This document shows, piece after piece, positions 17,472 through 26,783 of a stretch of DNA of 58,402 bases. The translations under genes were made by a program, and so were the position numbers. The notes beneath the pieces are model-generated. The model did no database searches and had not been told where the DNA came from. It was given only the letters and a program-made list of their open reading frames with translations. The stretch spans positions 1 through 58,402 of the forward strand of contig JAQUPS010000008.1 of NCBI GenBank assembly GCA_028716485.1, written 5' to 3'. Source of the stretch: Patescibacteria group bacterium. Its GTDB lineage: Bacteria > Patescibacteriota > Patescibacteriia > Patescibacteriales > WJLG01. Every line of letters starts with the position of its first letter. Positions within the stretch are counted from its first letter, which is position 1.

Positions 17472-17738
17472 ATGCAAAGTGTTTATCTAAAAATAAAGCA
17501 TCTTTCTTCCCTGTTCGCTATCAATTTAATCCGCCTCTACCAGCGCACCTTGTCTTTTGATCACGGCGTTTTGAAAATATTCGCTCCTTATGGCCGCTGC
17601 CGATTTCATCCCACCTGTTCGCAATATGCCATTGACGCTATCGATAAATACGGCTTATTTAAAGGCTTGTTCAAGACTTGCTGGCGCATTCTGCGCTGTA
17701 ATCCCTGGAATAAGGGAGGTTATGACCCCGTCAATTAG
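17472..17738 (+). CDS. yidD: membrane protein insertion efficiency factor
   Basis: [10 protein letters not shown]...[25 protein letters not shown]. Confidence 0.95.
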   Translation: MQSVYLKIKHLSSLFAINLIRLYQRTLSFDHGVLKIFAPYGRCRFHPTCSQYAIDAIDKYGLFKGLFKTCWRILRCNPWNKGGYDPVN

Positions 17739-17798
17739 AAGGTAAAAATTAAAGATGAAAATTTTTAATTTTTAAGTTTTAATTTTTAATTGATCAAA

Positions 17799-18548
17799 AT
17801 GGCCCATCTATTTACAATAATTTTTTATCAGCCGATTTTAAATCTGCTGGTTTGGCTGTATAATATCATCCCCGGCCACGACATTGGCATCGCCATTGTC
17901 CTCTTAACTATCATTATCAGGGTGATTCTATTGCCGTTGTCGAAAAAATCCATCGAGTCGCAAAAGTCTTTACAGGATTTGCAGCCGAAGATTGAAGAAA
18001 TTAAGAAACAATTCCCGGGCAAAGAAGAACAGGGCAAGGCAATGATCAAGCTTTATCAGGATAATAAGATCAATCCACTTTCGTCCTGCCTGCCGTTGCT
18101 TATCCAGTTGCCTTTTCTTATCGCGGTTTATCAGGTTTTTATGGCCGGGCTGAAAAGCAATTCGCTTAATTTGGTCTATCCTTTCATTAGCCGGCCGGAA
18201 AGCATCAGCGTCATTTCCATGGGTTTTCTGGATTTGTCCAAGCCGAATTGGGTTTTGGCGATTTTGGCCGGCGCGGCGCAGTTTTGGCAAGCCAAGATGA
18301 TGATTACCAAGAAAGCTCCGATCAACACTAAGGGCGCGATGGACGAGAATATGACGGCGATGCTCAATAAGCAAATGCTTTATTTTATGCCGGCTTTCAC
18401 TATCTTTATCGGCATCAGCCTGCCGGGCGGCCTTACGCTTTATTGGTTTGTCGTTACCCTCTTAACCGTTTTACAGCAAATGTTTATCTTTAATCGCATC
18501 TTGAATCAAGATAAGAAAGAAGTGATTACCGTTGAGCCGATCAAGTAA
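17799..18548 (+). CDS. yidC: membrane protein insertase
   Basis: LLPLSKKSIESQKSLQDLQPKIEEIKKQF..; LNKQMLYFMPAFTIFI. Confidence 0.95.
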   Translation: MAHLFTIIFYQPILNLLVWLYNIIPGHDIGIAIVLLTIIIRVILLPLSKKSIESQKSLQDLQPKIEEIKKQFPGKEEQGKAMIKLYQDNKINPLSSCLPLLIQLPFLIAVYQVFMAGLKSNSLNLVYPFISRPESISVISMGFLDLSKPNWVLAILAGAAQFWQAKMMITKKAPINTKGAMDENMTAMLNKQMLYFMPAFTIFIGISLPGGLTLYWFVVTLLTVLQQMFIFNRILNQDKKEVITVEPIK

Positions 18549-18560
18549 AATTTTTTTCTA

Positions 18561-18586
18561 AAGCGAGGCGTAAGCCTCGCTTTTTT
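18561..18586 (+). terminator. terminator after yidC
   Basis: GCGAGGC GTAA GCCTCGC TTTTTT. Confidence 0.9.
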
Positions 18587-18772
18587 GTCGGTCAAAAATT
18601 TTCTATAATTAATCTTTAAGGCTTGATTTTATTAGGGATGTATGCTAAAAAGAGATGATGTATCGTGGCAGGTTAGTATTGACAAAGTTTATAAAATATG
18701 CTATGATGCTATGATATTCAGCGAGGATATCTCCTATTAATTAATGATAGGATTTTTTGTTTCTACAAATAT

Positions 18773-19366
18773 ATGAACAATTTAAAGCAATATGTAAAAT
18801 TAGCCAAAAATAAGCTGATTGAAAGACTACTTGTTTTGATTTCCCTGCTTACTTTAGCCAATTTAGTATTCTTTCCGGTTCCTACTTTGGCTGATACGGA
18901 AAATTCTGCCATTAATTCGGGTATTTTTACTTCGAATTATCAATTAGTTCCGGAAAATCAGGGTTATAGCTTAATCCAAATTCTTAACCCGGAAGTGATG
19001 GTTTATGGCAATTCCCGGATAGATATTGGCCATTTACCCTTAAATAAGGGCTTAGAAGCTAAGTATTCTGTAAATACTGTGCTTACAGCCTATAATTCGG
19101 AAATTGGCCAAACTGATGATACTCCTTGCATTACGGCCAGCGGCTTTGATCTTTGCAAGCACGGTCAAGAAGATGTTGTGGCTATTAATGGTGTTAAAAT
19201 GGGGACAAAGGTCAGATTTCCTGAATTATTCGGCGACAGAGTCTTTGTGGTTAGAGATAGAATGAATGCCCGCTATGGCTCCAGCCGCGTCGATGTCTGG
19301 ATGTTGAGTAAGGCTGACGCGAAAAACTTTGGCGTCAGATCGGCCAAGATGGAAGTTCTTGAATAA
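18773..19366 (+). CDS. secreted 3D-domain (RlpA/MltA-like beta-barrel) protein
   Basis: Signal peptide; VLTAYNSEIGQTDDTPCITASG...VAINGVKMGTKVRFPELFGDRVFVVRDRMN...VDVWM. Confidence 0.8.
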   Translation: MNNLKQYVKLAKNKLIERLLVLISLLTLANLVFFPVPTLADTENSAINSGIFTSNYQLVPENQGYSLIQILNPEVMVYGNSRIDIGHLPLNKGLEAKYSVNTVLTAYNSEIGQTDDTPCITASGFDLCKHGQEDVVAINGVKMGTKVRFPELFGDRVFVVRDRMNARYGSSRVDVWMLSKADAKNFGVRSAKMEVLE

Positions 19367-19481
19367 GTTAAATAGCAGGGCTATAACAGCAAAAGCAAGG
19401 GTCAATCCCCTTGTTTTTGTTTAGGGCATTTGATAAGATATTTTTATAAACAAGAATTGTAAAATTATTTGTTTTTATTTT

Positions 19482-19552
19482 GGTCTGGTAGCCAAGTGGT
19501 AAGGCGAGGGTCTGCAAAACCCTTATCGCGGGTTCAATTCCCACCCAGACCT
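19482..19552 (+). tRNA. tRNA-Cys(GCA)
   Basis: GGTCTGG...CCAGACC, loop CTGCAAA. Confidence 0.95.
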
Positions 19553-20087
19553 CAAAATATCGGATTTCGGATATCAGACGTCGGAAGTCAGATTAAGGAT
19601 TTCGGATGGAGTTCATAAATAGAGCGGATTTTACGTTAAAATATCTGACGTTTAAGACTTGGCAGAGTCTACATTATCGTGGACTCTGCTTTTTTATTAC
19701 AAAGTACATTTTTATGACTTTAGGCCCCGTTATTGTGGACTTTCTTTTAGATATCCAGCCTCCGAAATCCGACTTCTGATATCCGATATTGTGGATAACC
19801 TGTGTTTTAGGTGCATAACTTATCGACTTTAGTCCACAATAGAGTGGACTAAAGTAGTGCATAACTTGATTGTCGTACACATAATTTATACAGCTTTATT
19901 GCTAATTTTAGACTAAATATTAAATTCAATTTGTTGTTTTGGCACCCATTATTGACGCAATATTTTATCCGTGGTATCATTATAGTAGATGATAAATTAG
20001 TTCTTTCTCTCAACACCATAGTTCTTTACTGATCTTTACAACCGAGTTAAGAGAAATTCTCCTTAATCAAAATTAGGGGTAATTTCT

Positions 20088-20243
20088 TTGCTTTCTATTC
20101 GTCTTCAATTTGCCGATTTCGACGCGGCACACAAAACAAAAATAAAAAAAAGCAGACGCTATGTACTCAAGTTTATTAGCGATCTACAAAGATGGATAGA
20201 AAGCCGCTTTCTTCAAGTCGAAAAAGAAAGTATCCAACCCTGA
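20088..20243 (+). CDS. possible small protein (TTG start)
   Basis: RBS TAGGGG then 51-aa basic ORF LSIRLQFADFDAAHKTKIKKSRRYVLKFISDLQRWIESRFLQVEKESIQP. Confidence 0.35.
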   Translation: MLSIRLQFADFDAAHKTKIKKSRRYVLKFISDLQRWIESRFLQVEKESIQP

Positions 20244-20649
20244 AAAACAAATTGGAATAATGTAGCGTTTTAAACAATTTTATTTTTAGGGATGGGGCTC
20301 AGTTAGCTGGCCTACTTAATATTTTTTATAAAAATTAGGGGCCCGTCTGGGCCCCTTTTTTTTGACTGTTCTTTCGTCCATATTCGTAGAACGGCTCGTT
20401 CGTTGTTCCAAGTAGGTTAAATGCGAATTATTTTATTTTCAAAGGCTATGCGCCTTGGTTACGCGGCAGTCTCGCCGCGGACTGCGGCGGAACCAAAAAT
20501 AAAATTATTTTTTACTAAAACCGGGGCGGGATATATTGATTAAAAATGCATTGCGTTGCGTTTGTTGACAAATGGAATTATTTATGCTATTATTATAATA
20601 TAATAATTGATCTTTCAAATCAGAAATAACCAATAAAAAAGGGGTTTAT

Positions 20650-21183
20650 ATGAAACGGATGATTTTTTCGGTTTTGGTTGCGATTTCAGCCCTTCTAACG
20701 ATCGGCTGTTCCTCGACGCTCATGAATGTTGAGCGGGATAGCTCGCTTGACCGGGTCGAGATGCTGAAGGGTGAAAAAGACCAGGATGGTCATTTCGCTC
20801 AGCGACAGGAAACGCTCGCGGAGCAGGAAATCCGCGACCGGGAAGTTGCCGCCGAAGCCAAGAGGGGCTATAAGGTTCTGGTTGTTAATGAATCAGCTGA
20901 TGACATCTCGATAGAAATTAAGAAACATAGCTGGTTCTTCATCAACTTCAACCCTATTACGGCCAAGTTTATTTTTTACGGCCGGAGCAACAAGGAACAT
21001 TACTTGATGCCCGGAAAATATGATGTATCCTGTTATACAGGGTGCATTCCACTGTGGACCAAAACCTATGAGGTTACCACGGCGCCGCAATGGGATGATA
21101 ACGCCAAAAGTTATTATCATTGCGTGATGGGAGATGTCTGGGTGCCATACTATCAGACATATCGATACCGCCACCATTATTAA
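20650..21183 (+). CDS. small lipoprotein, unknown function
   Basis: AISALLTIGCSS lipobox. Confidence 0.75.
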   Translation: MKRMIFSVLVAISALLTIGCSSTLMNVERDSSLDRVEMLKGEKDQDGHFAQRQETLAEQEIRDREVAAEAKRGYKVLVVNESADDISIEIKKHSWFFINFNPITAKFIFYGRSNKEHYLMPGKYDVSCYTGCIPLWTKTYEVTTAPQWDDNAKSYYHCVMGDVWVPYYQTYRYRHHY

Positions 21184-21251
21184 AAAATGGCGGGAATAAT
21201 AAAAGGAAGCTTTTGATAAGCTTCCTTTTTTCAATTAAAGAAAATATTATA

Positions 21252-21480
21252 AGGGCATGTGCGTTCCTCCGCCGCCTGTGCCGCTCAAGGCATTGAAGAT
21301 AAAGTAGGTGATGGAGTAGGCGGCAATAATGATTGCCAGACCGATGATGGCGCGCGTTATGGTGGGTAGGGCATGTGCGTTCCTCCGCCGCCTGTGCCGC
21401 TCAAGGCATTGAAGATAAAGTAGGTGATGGAGTAGGCGGCAATAATGATTGCCAGACCGATGATGGCGCGCGTTATGGTG
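21252..21480. repeat. tandem direct repeat, 113 bp identical units with 116 bp period
   Basis: 21252..21364 repeated at 21368..21480, both AGGGCATGTGCGTTCC...GCGCGTTATGGTG. Confidence 0.9.
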
Positions 21481-21797
21481 TGTTTGGATTTTTCGATTTT
21501 TTCCTCATTGCCTTCGGCGGTCATCCATTGGAATCCGGCATAGATAAGCAGTACGACAAAAATTATACCAAGAAGACTTAAGGCCGCAGTAATTATCGTG
21601 CCGACAATTCCGGCCACGTTGGTGACCGACACTCCTGATGACAGCAAAAAAGCTTTTGTTTGCGGGTTGGAAACAGAAAGGGGATTGGGTGTTGCGGCGG
21701 CGGCCGGAGCTTCATCCGCGGCCAAAGCCGAAAAACCCGCCAACAAAAAACAAGTGAAAACGATTGATAAGAAAATAGTGGAAATTTTTTTAATCAT
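21357..21797 (-). CDS. T4SS-pilin-like protein
   Basis: YAGFQWMTAEGNEEKIEKSKHTITRAIIGLAIIIAAYSITYF. Confidence 0.8.
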   Translation of the reverse strand: MIKKISTIFLSIVFTCFLLAGFSALAADEAPAAAATPNPLSVSNPQTKAFLLSSGVSVTNVAGIVGTIITAALSLLGIIFVVLLIYAGFQWMTAEGNEEKIEKSKHTITRAIIGLAIIIAAYSITYFIFNALSGTGGGGTHMPYPP

Positions 21798-21807
21798 ATA
21801 TATCTGG

Positions 21808-22185
21808 TTAGATAGAGAAAGAAATAGCCCTGACTAAGGCGTAAATGCCATAAACGCCGATGGTGATAATCAGGCCGATTATCGCGTTGCGCATTATTTT
21901 TTGCGCCTTTTCCACCCTGGCTTCGTCGCCTTCGGCGGTCATCCAGATCACGCCGGCATAGATTATCAAGACAATAAAAATTATCCCTAAAAGGCCTAAA
22001 ACAGTTCTGACAATCGTTCCGGCGATTACGGAAATGGTTGTTTCGTTGGTTGATTGGGAGTAGCCGGCGGAAGCCCCTACGTTTTTTAGAGCATCAAGGG
22101 GAGCGGAGGCAAAGACAAAATAGGGGAGAACCAAAAAAGCAAGCAAGCTGATTAAAATGGAAATTCTCTTGATAATTTTTTTCAT
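21808..22185 (-). CDS. T4SS-pilin-like protein
   Basis: YAGVIWMTAEGDEARVEKAQKIMRNAIIGLIITIGVYGIY. Confidence 0.8.
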   Translation of the reverse strand: MKKIIKRISILISLLAFLVLPYFVFASAPLDALKNVGASAGYSQSTNETTISVIAGTIVRTVLGLLGIIFIVLIIYAGVIWMTAEGDEARVEKAQKIMRNAIIGLIITIGVYGIYALVRAISFSI

Positions 22186-22206
22186 ACGGTTATCAAAAAT
22201 ATTTAT

Positions 22207-22590
22207 TTATCCCAAGGCGGCTTTGTTCAAAGCGCTGATGACGAAATAGCTGATCGCGTAAGCGGAAACGATAATGATCAAGCCGATAACCGCGTTGCGG
22301 ATTATAGTTTGGGCTTTTTCCACTTTGGCTTCTTCGCCTTCGGCCGTCATCCAGGTGAAACCGCCGTAAACCAGCAGAACGATAAAAATTACGCCCAATA
22401 AGCCAAGCAATGTCTGGATAATCGCGCCGATTATTTGATATAAACTTGCGCCGGTATTGCCGCAATTTCCAGCCGCCGCGCAGAGTGTGCTATTGCTGAA
22501 AGCGTCGCCCAAACCAGCGGCCTGAGCGCCGGAAAGCAAAACAAAAAACAAGCAGAAACTTAGCGGGATTAACCAGACGGATTTTTTCAT
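22207..22590 (-). CDS. T4SS-pilin-like protein
   Basis: YGGFTWMTAEGEEAKVEKAQTIIRNAVIGLIIIVSAYAISYF. Confidence 0.8.
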   Translation of the reverse strand: MKKSVWLIPLSFCLFFVLLSGAQAAGLGDAFSNSTLCAAAGNCGNTGASLYQIIGAIIQTLLGLLGVIFIVLLVYGGFTWMTAEGEEAKVEKAQTIIRNAVIGLIIIVSAYAISYFVISALNKAALG

Positions 22591-22596
22591 AAATAA

Positions 22597-22956
22597 TTAT
22601 TTTGCCAAAGCGCTGATAATAAAATAGCTGATGGCGTAGGCGGCTAAAACAATTACCAAGCCGATTATGCTGTTAGTGATGATGCCTTTGGCTTTTTCAA
22701 CCCGTTCTTCCGCGCCTTCGGCCGTCATCCACATAATTCCGCCATAAATAATTAAACCTAAAAAAACAACCCCTAAAAGCGATAAAGCAGTGTTAATAAT
22801 CATGCCTATTCCAAAGGCTAAATCACCGTTAAAACCAAAAAGCGTCTGGGTGGTATGGCCGGTTTTTTCCGCCGTGTCATTTAGACCGCTGTTTTCGACA
22901 AAATTGTAGGCCAATTGTTTATTATTAAGAATGGCCGCATTGATGGCTGAAAGCAT
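22597..22956 (-). CDS. T4SS-pilin-like protein
   Basis: YGGIMWMTAEGAEERVEKAKGIITNSIIGLVIVLAAYAISYF. Confidence 0.8.
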   Translation of the reverse strand: MLSAINAAILNNKQLAYNFVENSGLNDTAEKTGHTTQTLFGFNGDLAFGIGMIINTALSLLGVVFLGLIIYGGIMWMTAEGAEERVEKAKGIITNSIIGLVIVLAAYAISYFIISALAK

Positions 22957-22974
22957 TTTGTTTTTCCGTGTAAA

Positions 22975-23403
22975 TTATCCCGCGCCAGCCAGCTGGGTGC
23001 CGATGAAACGAGTGATGGCGTAAGCAGCTAAAACTATTACCAGGCCGATGACCGCGGCGATTAGGATTTCTTTGGCCTTTTCAATTTCGGCTTCATTGCC
23101 CTGCGCCATCATCCAGCGGATGCCGCCGTAGAAAATTAATAAAAAGAAAACAACGCCAAGCAAAGAAAGAATGGCGCTGATGACCGTGCCGACGATGGAT
23201 TGCGGAGTGCTGTTGATCAGCGCTTTGCCCACCTCGCCTTTAGTGGCTTCTACCAAGCCGTAATTATTAGTGGGCGCCGACGGGGAAGTTTGGTCGTCGG
23301 CCAAAACCGGCGAGAAAAAAATCGGCAAGACAAAAAACATCAAAATAGCTGAAAAAACGCCCAATTTTTTTGCCAAAAAAAACATATTTTTGCAAATTAG
23401 CAT
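22975..23403 (-). CDS. T4SS-pilin-like protein
   Basis: YGGIRWMMAQGNEAEIEKAKEILIAAVIGLVIVLAAYAITRF; start at MLICKNMFF is likelier than the upstream repeat-derived start. Confidence 0.8.
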   Translation of the reverse strand: MLICKNMFFLAKKLGVFSAILMFFVLPIFFSPVLADDQTSPSAPTNNYGLVEATKGEVGKALINSTPQSIVGTVISAILSLLGVVFFLLIFYGGIRWMMAQGNEAEIEKAKEILIAAVIGLVIVLAAYAITRFIGTQLAGAG

Positions 23404-23472
23404 TGTTACTGCTCTGGACACAATTTTTACAAATCCTCTTCGGCTCCGCTCAGCGCAGGCCATCCCATTAGC

Positions 23473-23520
23473 CCACCCCGTCGCGTCAGGGACGCGCCAC
23501 CCCTCCCGGGAGGGGAATTA
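23473..23520. repeat. dispersed repeat (family A, copy 2)
   Basis: CCACCCCGTCGCGTCAGGGACGCGCCACCCCTCCCGGGAGGGGAATTA. Confidence 0.8.
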
Positions 23521-23583
23521 TGTTCAAGGCAGTGGGCTCAGGAAAAGAGCCCACCAACTTTCCTAAAACTAGTTTTGAGAAAC

Positions 23584-23991
23584 TTAGATGCTGCTTATCA
23601 AGCTACTGAGCACAAAGTTGGCGATTCCCCAAGAAGCCAGAATGATTACCAGACCGATAATGCCGGCCATTAAAACTTTCTTTGCTTCTTCAATTTGCTC
23701 TTCATTGCCTGCCGCGGTCATCCATTTGAAACCGCCGATTAAGATAATTACCACCGCCAAAACACCCAAGAAACCCAAGGCGATCTTGATGATATTGGCA
23801 GCGATGGTTCTTGGATCGGAGACGGAAAGACCTGTTACACTGCCGATACTCTGAACGGCAGGTACCCCTGGCACTGGCGGGCCCTGTGTTACATCGTTAA
23901 TATCAATGGCCATCGCGGGAATGACTGATAACGGAGAAATAATCGTAAGCGCCACGGCCAAAACCATCAAGCTTTTTAATATTTTTTTCAT
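23584..23991 (-). CDS. T4SS-pilin-like protein
   Basis: IGGFKWMTAAGNEEQIEEAKKVLMAGIIGLVIILASWGIANFVLSSLISSI. Confidence 0.85.
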   Translation of the reverse strand: MKKILKSLMVLAVALTIISPLSVIPAMAIDINDVTQGPPVPGVPAVQSIGSVTGLSVSDPRTIAANIIKIALGFLGVLAVVIILIGGFKWMTAAGNEEQIEEAKKVLMAGIIGLVIILASWGIANFVLSSLISSI

Positions 23992-24079
23992 AAGTTCTTA
24001 CTGTCAAAAGACGCGGTTTAAACGCCTTAAATTATTTTATCGATTTTGTCGAAAATTTACCAAAATTATTTTTGGTAAA

Positions 24080-24466
24080 TTAAATGCTGCTTATCAAGCT
24101 ACTGAGCACAAAGTTGGCGATTCCCCAAGAAGCCAGAATGATTACCAGACCGATAATGCCGGCCATTAAAACTTTCTTTGCTTCTTCAATTTGCTCTTCA
24201 TTGCCTGCCGCGGTCATCCATTTGAAACCGCCGATTAAGATAATTACCACCGCCAAAACACCCAAGAAACCCAAGGCGATCTTGATGATATTGGCAGCGA
24301 TGGTTCTGGGGTCGGTATTGTTCAGACCAGCGCTAACGTCATAACCGCCAGTCAAAGTATTAATATCAATTGCATAAGCCGGAGCGGCTATTACACCAGC
24401 CAAAGCGGGGACGGCGATTGACATTGTCATGGCGACGATCATTAACATTTTTAACATTTTGTTCAT
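24080..24466 (-). CDS. T4SS-pilin-like protein; C-terminal half identical to the neighbour
   Basis: Identical DPRTIAANIIKIALGFLGVLAVV...SSLISSI. Confidence 0.85.
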   Translation of the reverse strand: MNKMLKMLMIVAMTMSIAVPALAGVIAAPAYAIDINTLTGGYDVSAGLNNTDPRTIAANIIKIALGFLGVLAVVIILIGGFKWMTAAGNEEQIEEAKKVLMAGIIGLVIILASWGIANFVLSSLISSI

Positions 24467-24842
24467 AATTCACCTCCATTCTAAAAACGCTTTTGACGGC
24501 GCCTTTAATTAGTTTATTAACATACTATAATTTTAACACAATTTTTTTTAAAGAACAATTGCCGCGTGACTCATGGCATTGCCACATTGTTACACTGTTT
24601 CATTGTTAGGCAGTAAAAATCAACCATTAAGCAATGTAACATTTTAGCAATGTAGCATAAAACATTTATCAGGAAAGAAATTTTAGCCTCGGCAAGCTGA
24701 CTTTTTTGCCATAGCTGGATTGACTGACCGCATTCTAAATGTTAAGATAAATCTTATAAATCAAATCAAATAACCAATAAATTATATCGCCAAAAGAGGA
24801 GAAGTTTTTAAAAAAATAGTCGTTGAAATTCTGCTGATAATT

Positions 24843-26165
24843 ATGAAGCTGCTGGCCTGGTTAAAAACCTTTTTAGCGGCTTTTTTGTCATTGGTCTTTA
24901 AGCCGATAATTGCCGCGGTCAGATTTGTTTTTCTGAAAGCGTTCGCCCGGATTTATTTGGCCTATTTTTCTTTTACCAAAAAAATCGGCTGGAACAGATT
25001 GCGGGGAAATTTTTTGTATTTTTTGTTGAGCCGGAAAACGGTGCATATTTTTTTGGCGATTTTGACGGTGATTATTTGCTTTTCCGGGATCATGAGCCAG
25101 CAAACTAACGCGAAACCTCTTTTTGATAATGCCGGCAAGACGATCATTGCCGGGCTGATTGCCGGCGAATTCAGCGGCACTGACGAAAGCGGCTTGATTG
25201 AAGAAACCGCCGGCGCGGGCGTGGCCAGGCCGGCGCCCGGCGCCCAGTATTTGAATAATAAAGAGATGGCGGTAAATCAGCTGGCCATTTCCACCTCCAC
25301 TCCGGCTGACGCGGAAACGACCTTGGCGGATTTGGGATCGCAAAATGACAGCATGCTGGTCAAGCCGGAAGTGGCGACGACGGCTAAGAGCAAAAAAACC
25401 CGTAAGAGCCCGATCAATTATACGGTTTTGCCCGGCGATACCATCAGCACCATTGCCGCCAATTTCGATATCAGCATCAATACGATACTTTGGGAAAATA
25501 ATTTGAGCGCCTATAGCTTGATCAGACCGGGCGACACCTTGGTCATTTTACCCGACTCGGGCATTAGCTATAAAGTCGCCAAAGGAGAAACGCTGGGCGC
25601 AATCGCCAACAAATTCGAGATCGATGCCAATGATATTTTAACCGCCAATAATTTGTCCGAAGATTCCAAGCTGGCGGCGGGACAAAATTTATTCATTCCG
25701 GGCGGGAAGAAAATTTATTACGCCGCGCCGACACCTAAGGTCGCCAGCTATAATCCGATCGACGTGATCAAATCGATTTTGAGCCCGAGCGCGAACGTGG
25801 TAGCGGGGAAAATGCTTTGGCCGACAGTGGGGCATATCATCACTCAATATTTTTCTTGGCGCCATGCCGGCTTGGACATTGCCAATAAAATCGGCACGCC
25901 GGTTTACGCGGCCGAATCAGGAACGGTCATTGATGCCGGCTGGAGTAAGGCCGGTTATGGCAACAAAGTCGATATTGATCATGGCGGCGGAATGGTCACT
26001 CGCTACGGGCATGCATCCAAATTGCTGGTAAAAAGAGGCGATGTGGTTAAAAAAGGCGATGTGATAATGTTAATGGGCTCGACCGGACATTCGACCGGCC
26101 CGCACGTTCACTTTGAAGTGAGAATCAATGGCAAGGTGCAAAATCCGTTGGGCTATGTCAGATAA
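24843..26165 (+). CDS. M23 metallopeptidase with two LysM domains and TM anchor
   Basis: YTVLPGDTISTIAANFDI, YKVAKGETLGAIANKFEI, HAGLDIANKIGTPVYAAESGTV, STGPHVHFEVRINGK. Confidence 0.95.
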   Translation: MKLLAWLKTFLAAFLSLVFKPIIAAVRFVFLKAFARIYLAYFSFTKKIGWNRLRGNFLYFLLSRKTVHIFLAILTVIICFSGIMSQQTNAKPLFDNAGKTIIAGLIAGEFSGTDESGLIEETAGAGVARPAPGAQYLNNKEMAVNQLAISTSTPADAETTLADLGSQNDSMLVKPEVATTAKSKKTRKSPINYTVLPGDTISTIAANFDISINTILWENNLSAYSLIRPGDTLVILPDSGISYKVAKGETLGAIANKFEIDANDILTANNLSEDSKLAAGQNLFIPGGKKIYYAAPTPKVASYNPIDVIKSILSPSANVVAGKMLWPTVGHIITQYFSWRHAGLDIANKIGTPVYAAESGTVIDAGWSKAGYGNKVDIDHGGGMVTRYGHASKLLVKRGDVVKKGDVIMLMGSTGHSTGPHVHFEVRINGKVQNPLGYVR

Positions 26166-26249
26166 TGATTAATCTTCGTTTATAATGCTAATCCGCGAAG
26201 GAGTTAACAATTCGACATTTATTCGCGTCATTTGCATTATGATAAAGTT

Positions 26250-26507
26250 ATGAATATTATTTTAGGATTGGTTATGGCCGCGGTCGGCGCGCTGATTACC
26301 ATCAAGTCCGAAGCGATGCTTAATATGTTCGGGCGGGTGGGATTTTTTGAAAAATATCTGGGCACGGAAGGCGGCTCGCGTTTGGGCTACAAGCTTTTGG
26401 GCATCCTGATTTTTTTTATCGGCGTGATGATTGCGACCAACGTCATCGGCGATTTCATGTATTGGCTGCTGTCGCCGCTGATCAACGCGGGACGGGGAGG
26501 AGGATAA
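26250..26507 (+). CDS. small conserved membrane protein
   Basis: Two TM segments; internal ATG start. Confidence 0.6.
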   Translation: MNIILGLVMAAVGALITIKSEAMLNMFGRVGFFEKYLGTEGGSRLGYKLLGILIFFIGVMIATNVIGDFMYWLLSPLINAGRGGG

Positions 26508-26575
26508 GCAAATAAAAAATAAAAATTAAAAAAGAAAAAATTTTAAATCGAAAATCGCAAATCGAAATTCGATAA

Positions 26576-26613
26576 GAGCCGGCAGCTCAGTTGGTAGTCC
26601 CGAGGCTTCGGGA
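26576..26613 (+). pseudogene. tRNA 5' remnant interrupted by a palindrome
   Basis: GAGCCGGCAGCTCAGTTGGTAG (D-arm-like) followed by TCCCGAGGCTTCGGGA. Confidence 0.55.
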
Positions 26614-26659
26614 TTGCGCCGCGGAGACGGGGTTTATTAGAAAGAAGTTTTTTAAAATT

Positions 26660-26735
26660 GGGCCCGTAGTTCACTTGGTAGAACGCCTGCTTTGCAAGCA
26701 GGAGGTAAGCGGTTCGAATCCGCTCGGGTCCACCA
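26660..26735 (+). tRNA. tRNA-Ala(UGC), CCA encoded
   Basis: GGGCCCG...CGGGTCC ACCA, loop TTTGCAA. Confidence 0.95.
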
Positions 26736-26783
26736 TCTCAATTTTCGAATTTCGATTTGCGATTTTCGAATTATTTTTTTCAT

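Larger units (their letters stand above)
26548..26769. repeat. 24-bp perfect inverted repeats flanking tRNA-Ala and a tRNA remnant
   Basis: TCGAAAATCGCAAATCGAAATTCG (26548..26571) vs CGAATTTCGATTTGCGATTTTCGA (26746..26769). Confidence 0.9.

Noticed and set aside
19980-20365. Structured ncRNA or riboswitch before the GGGGCCCGTCTGGGCCCC terminator
   Set aside because: A terminator and a possible small TTG-start ORF are visible, but I cannot match a known RNA family from sequence alone.
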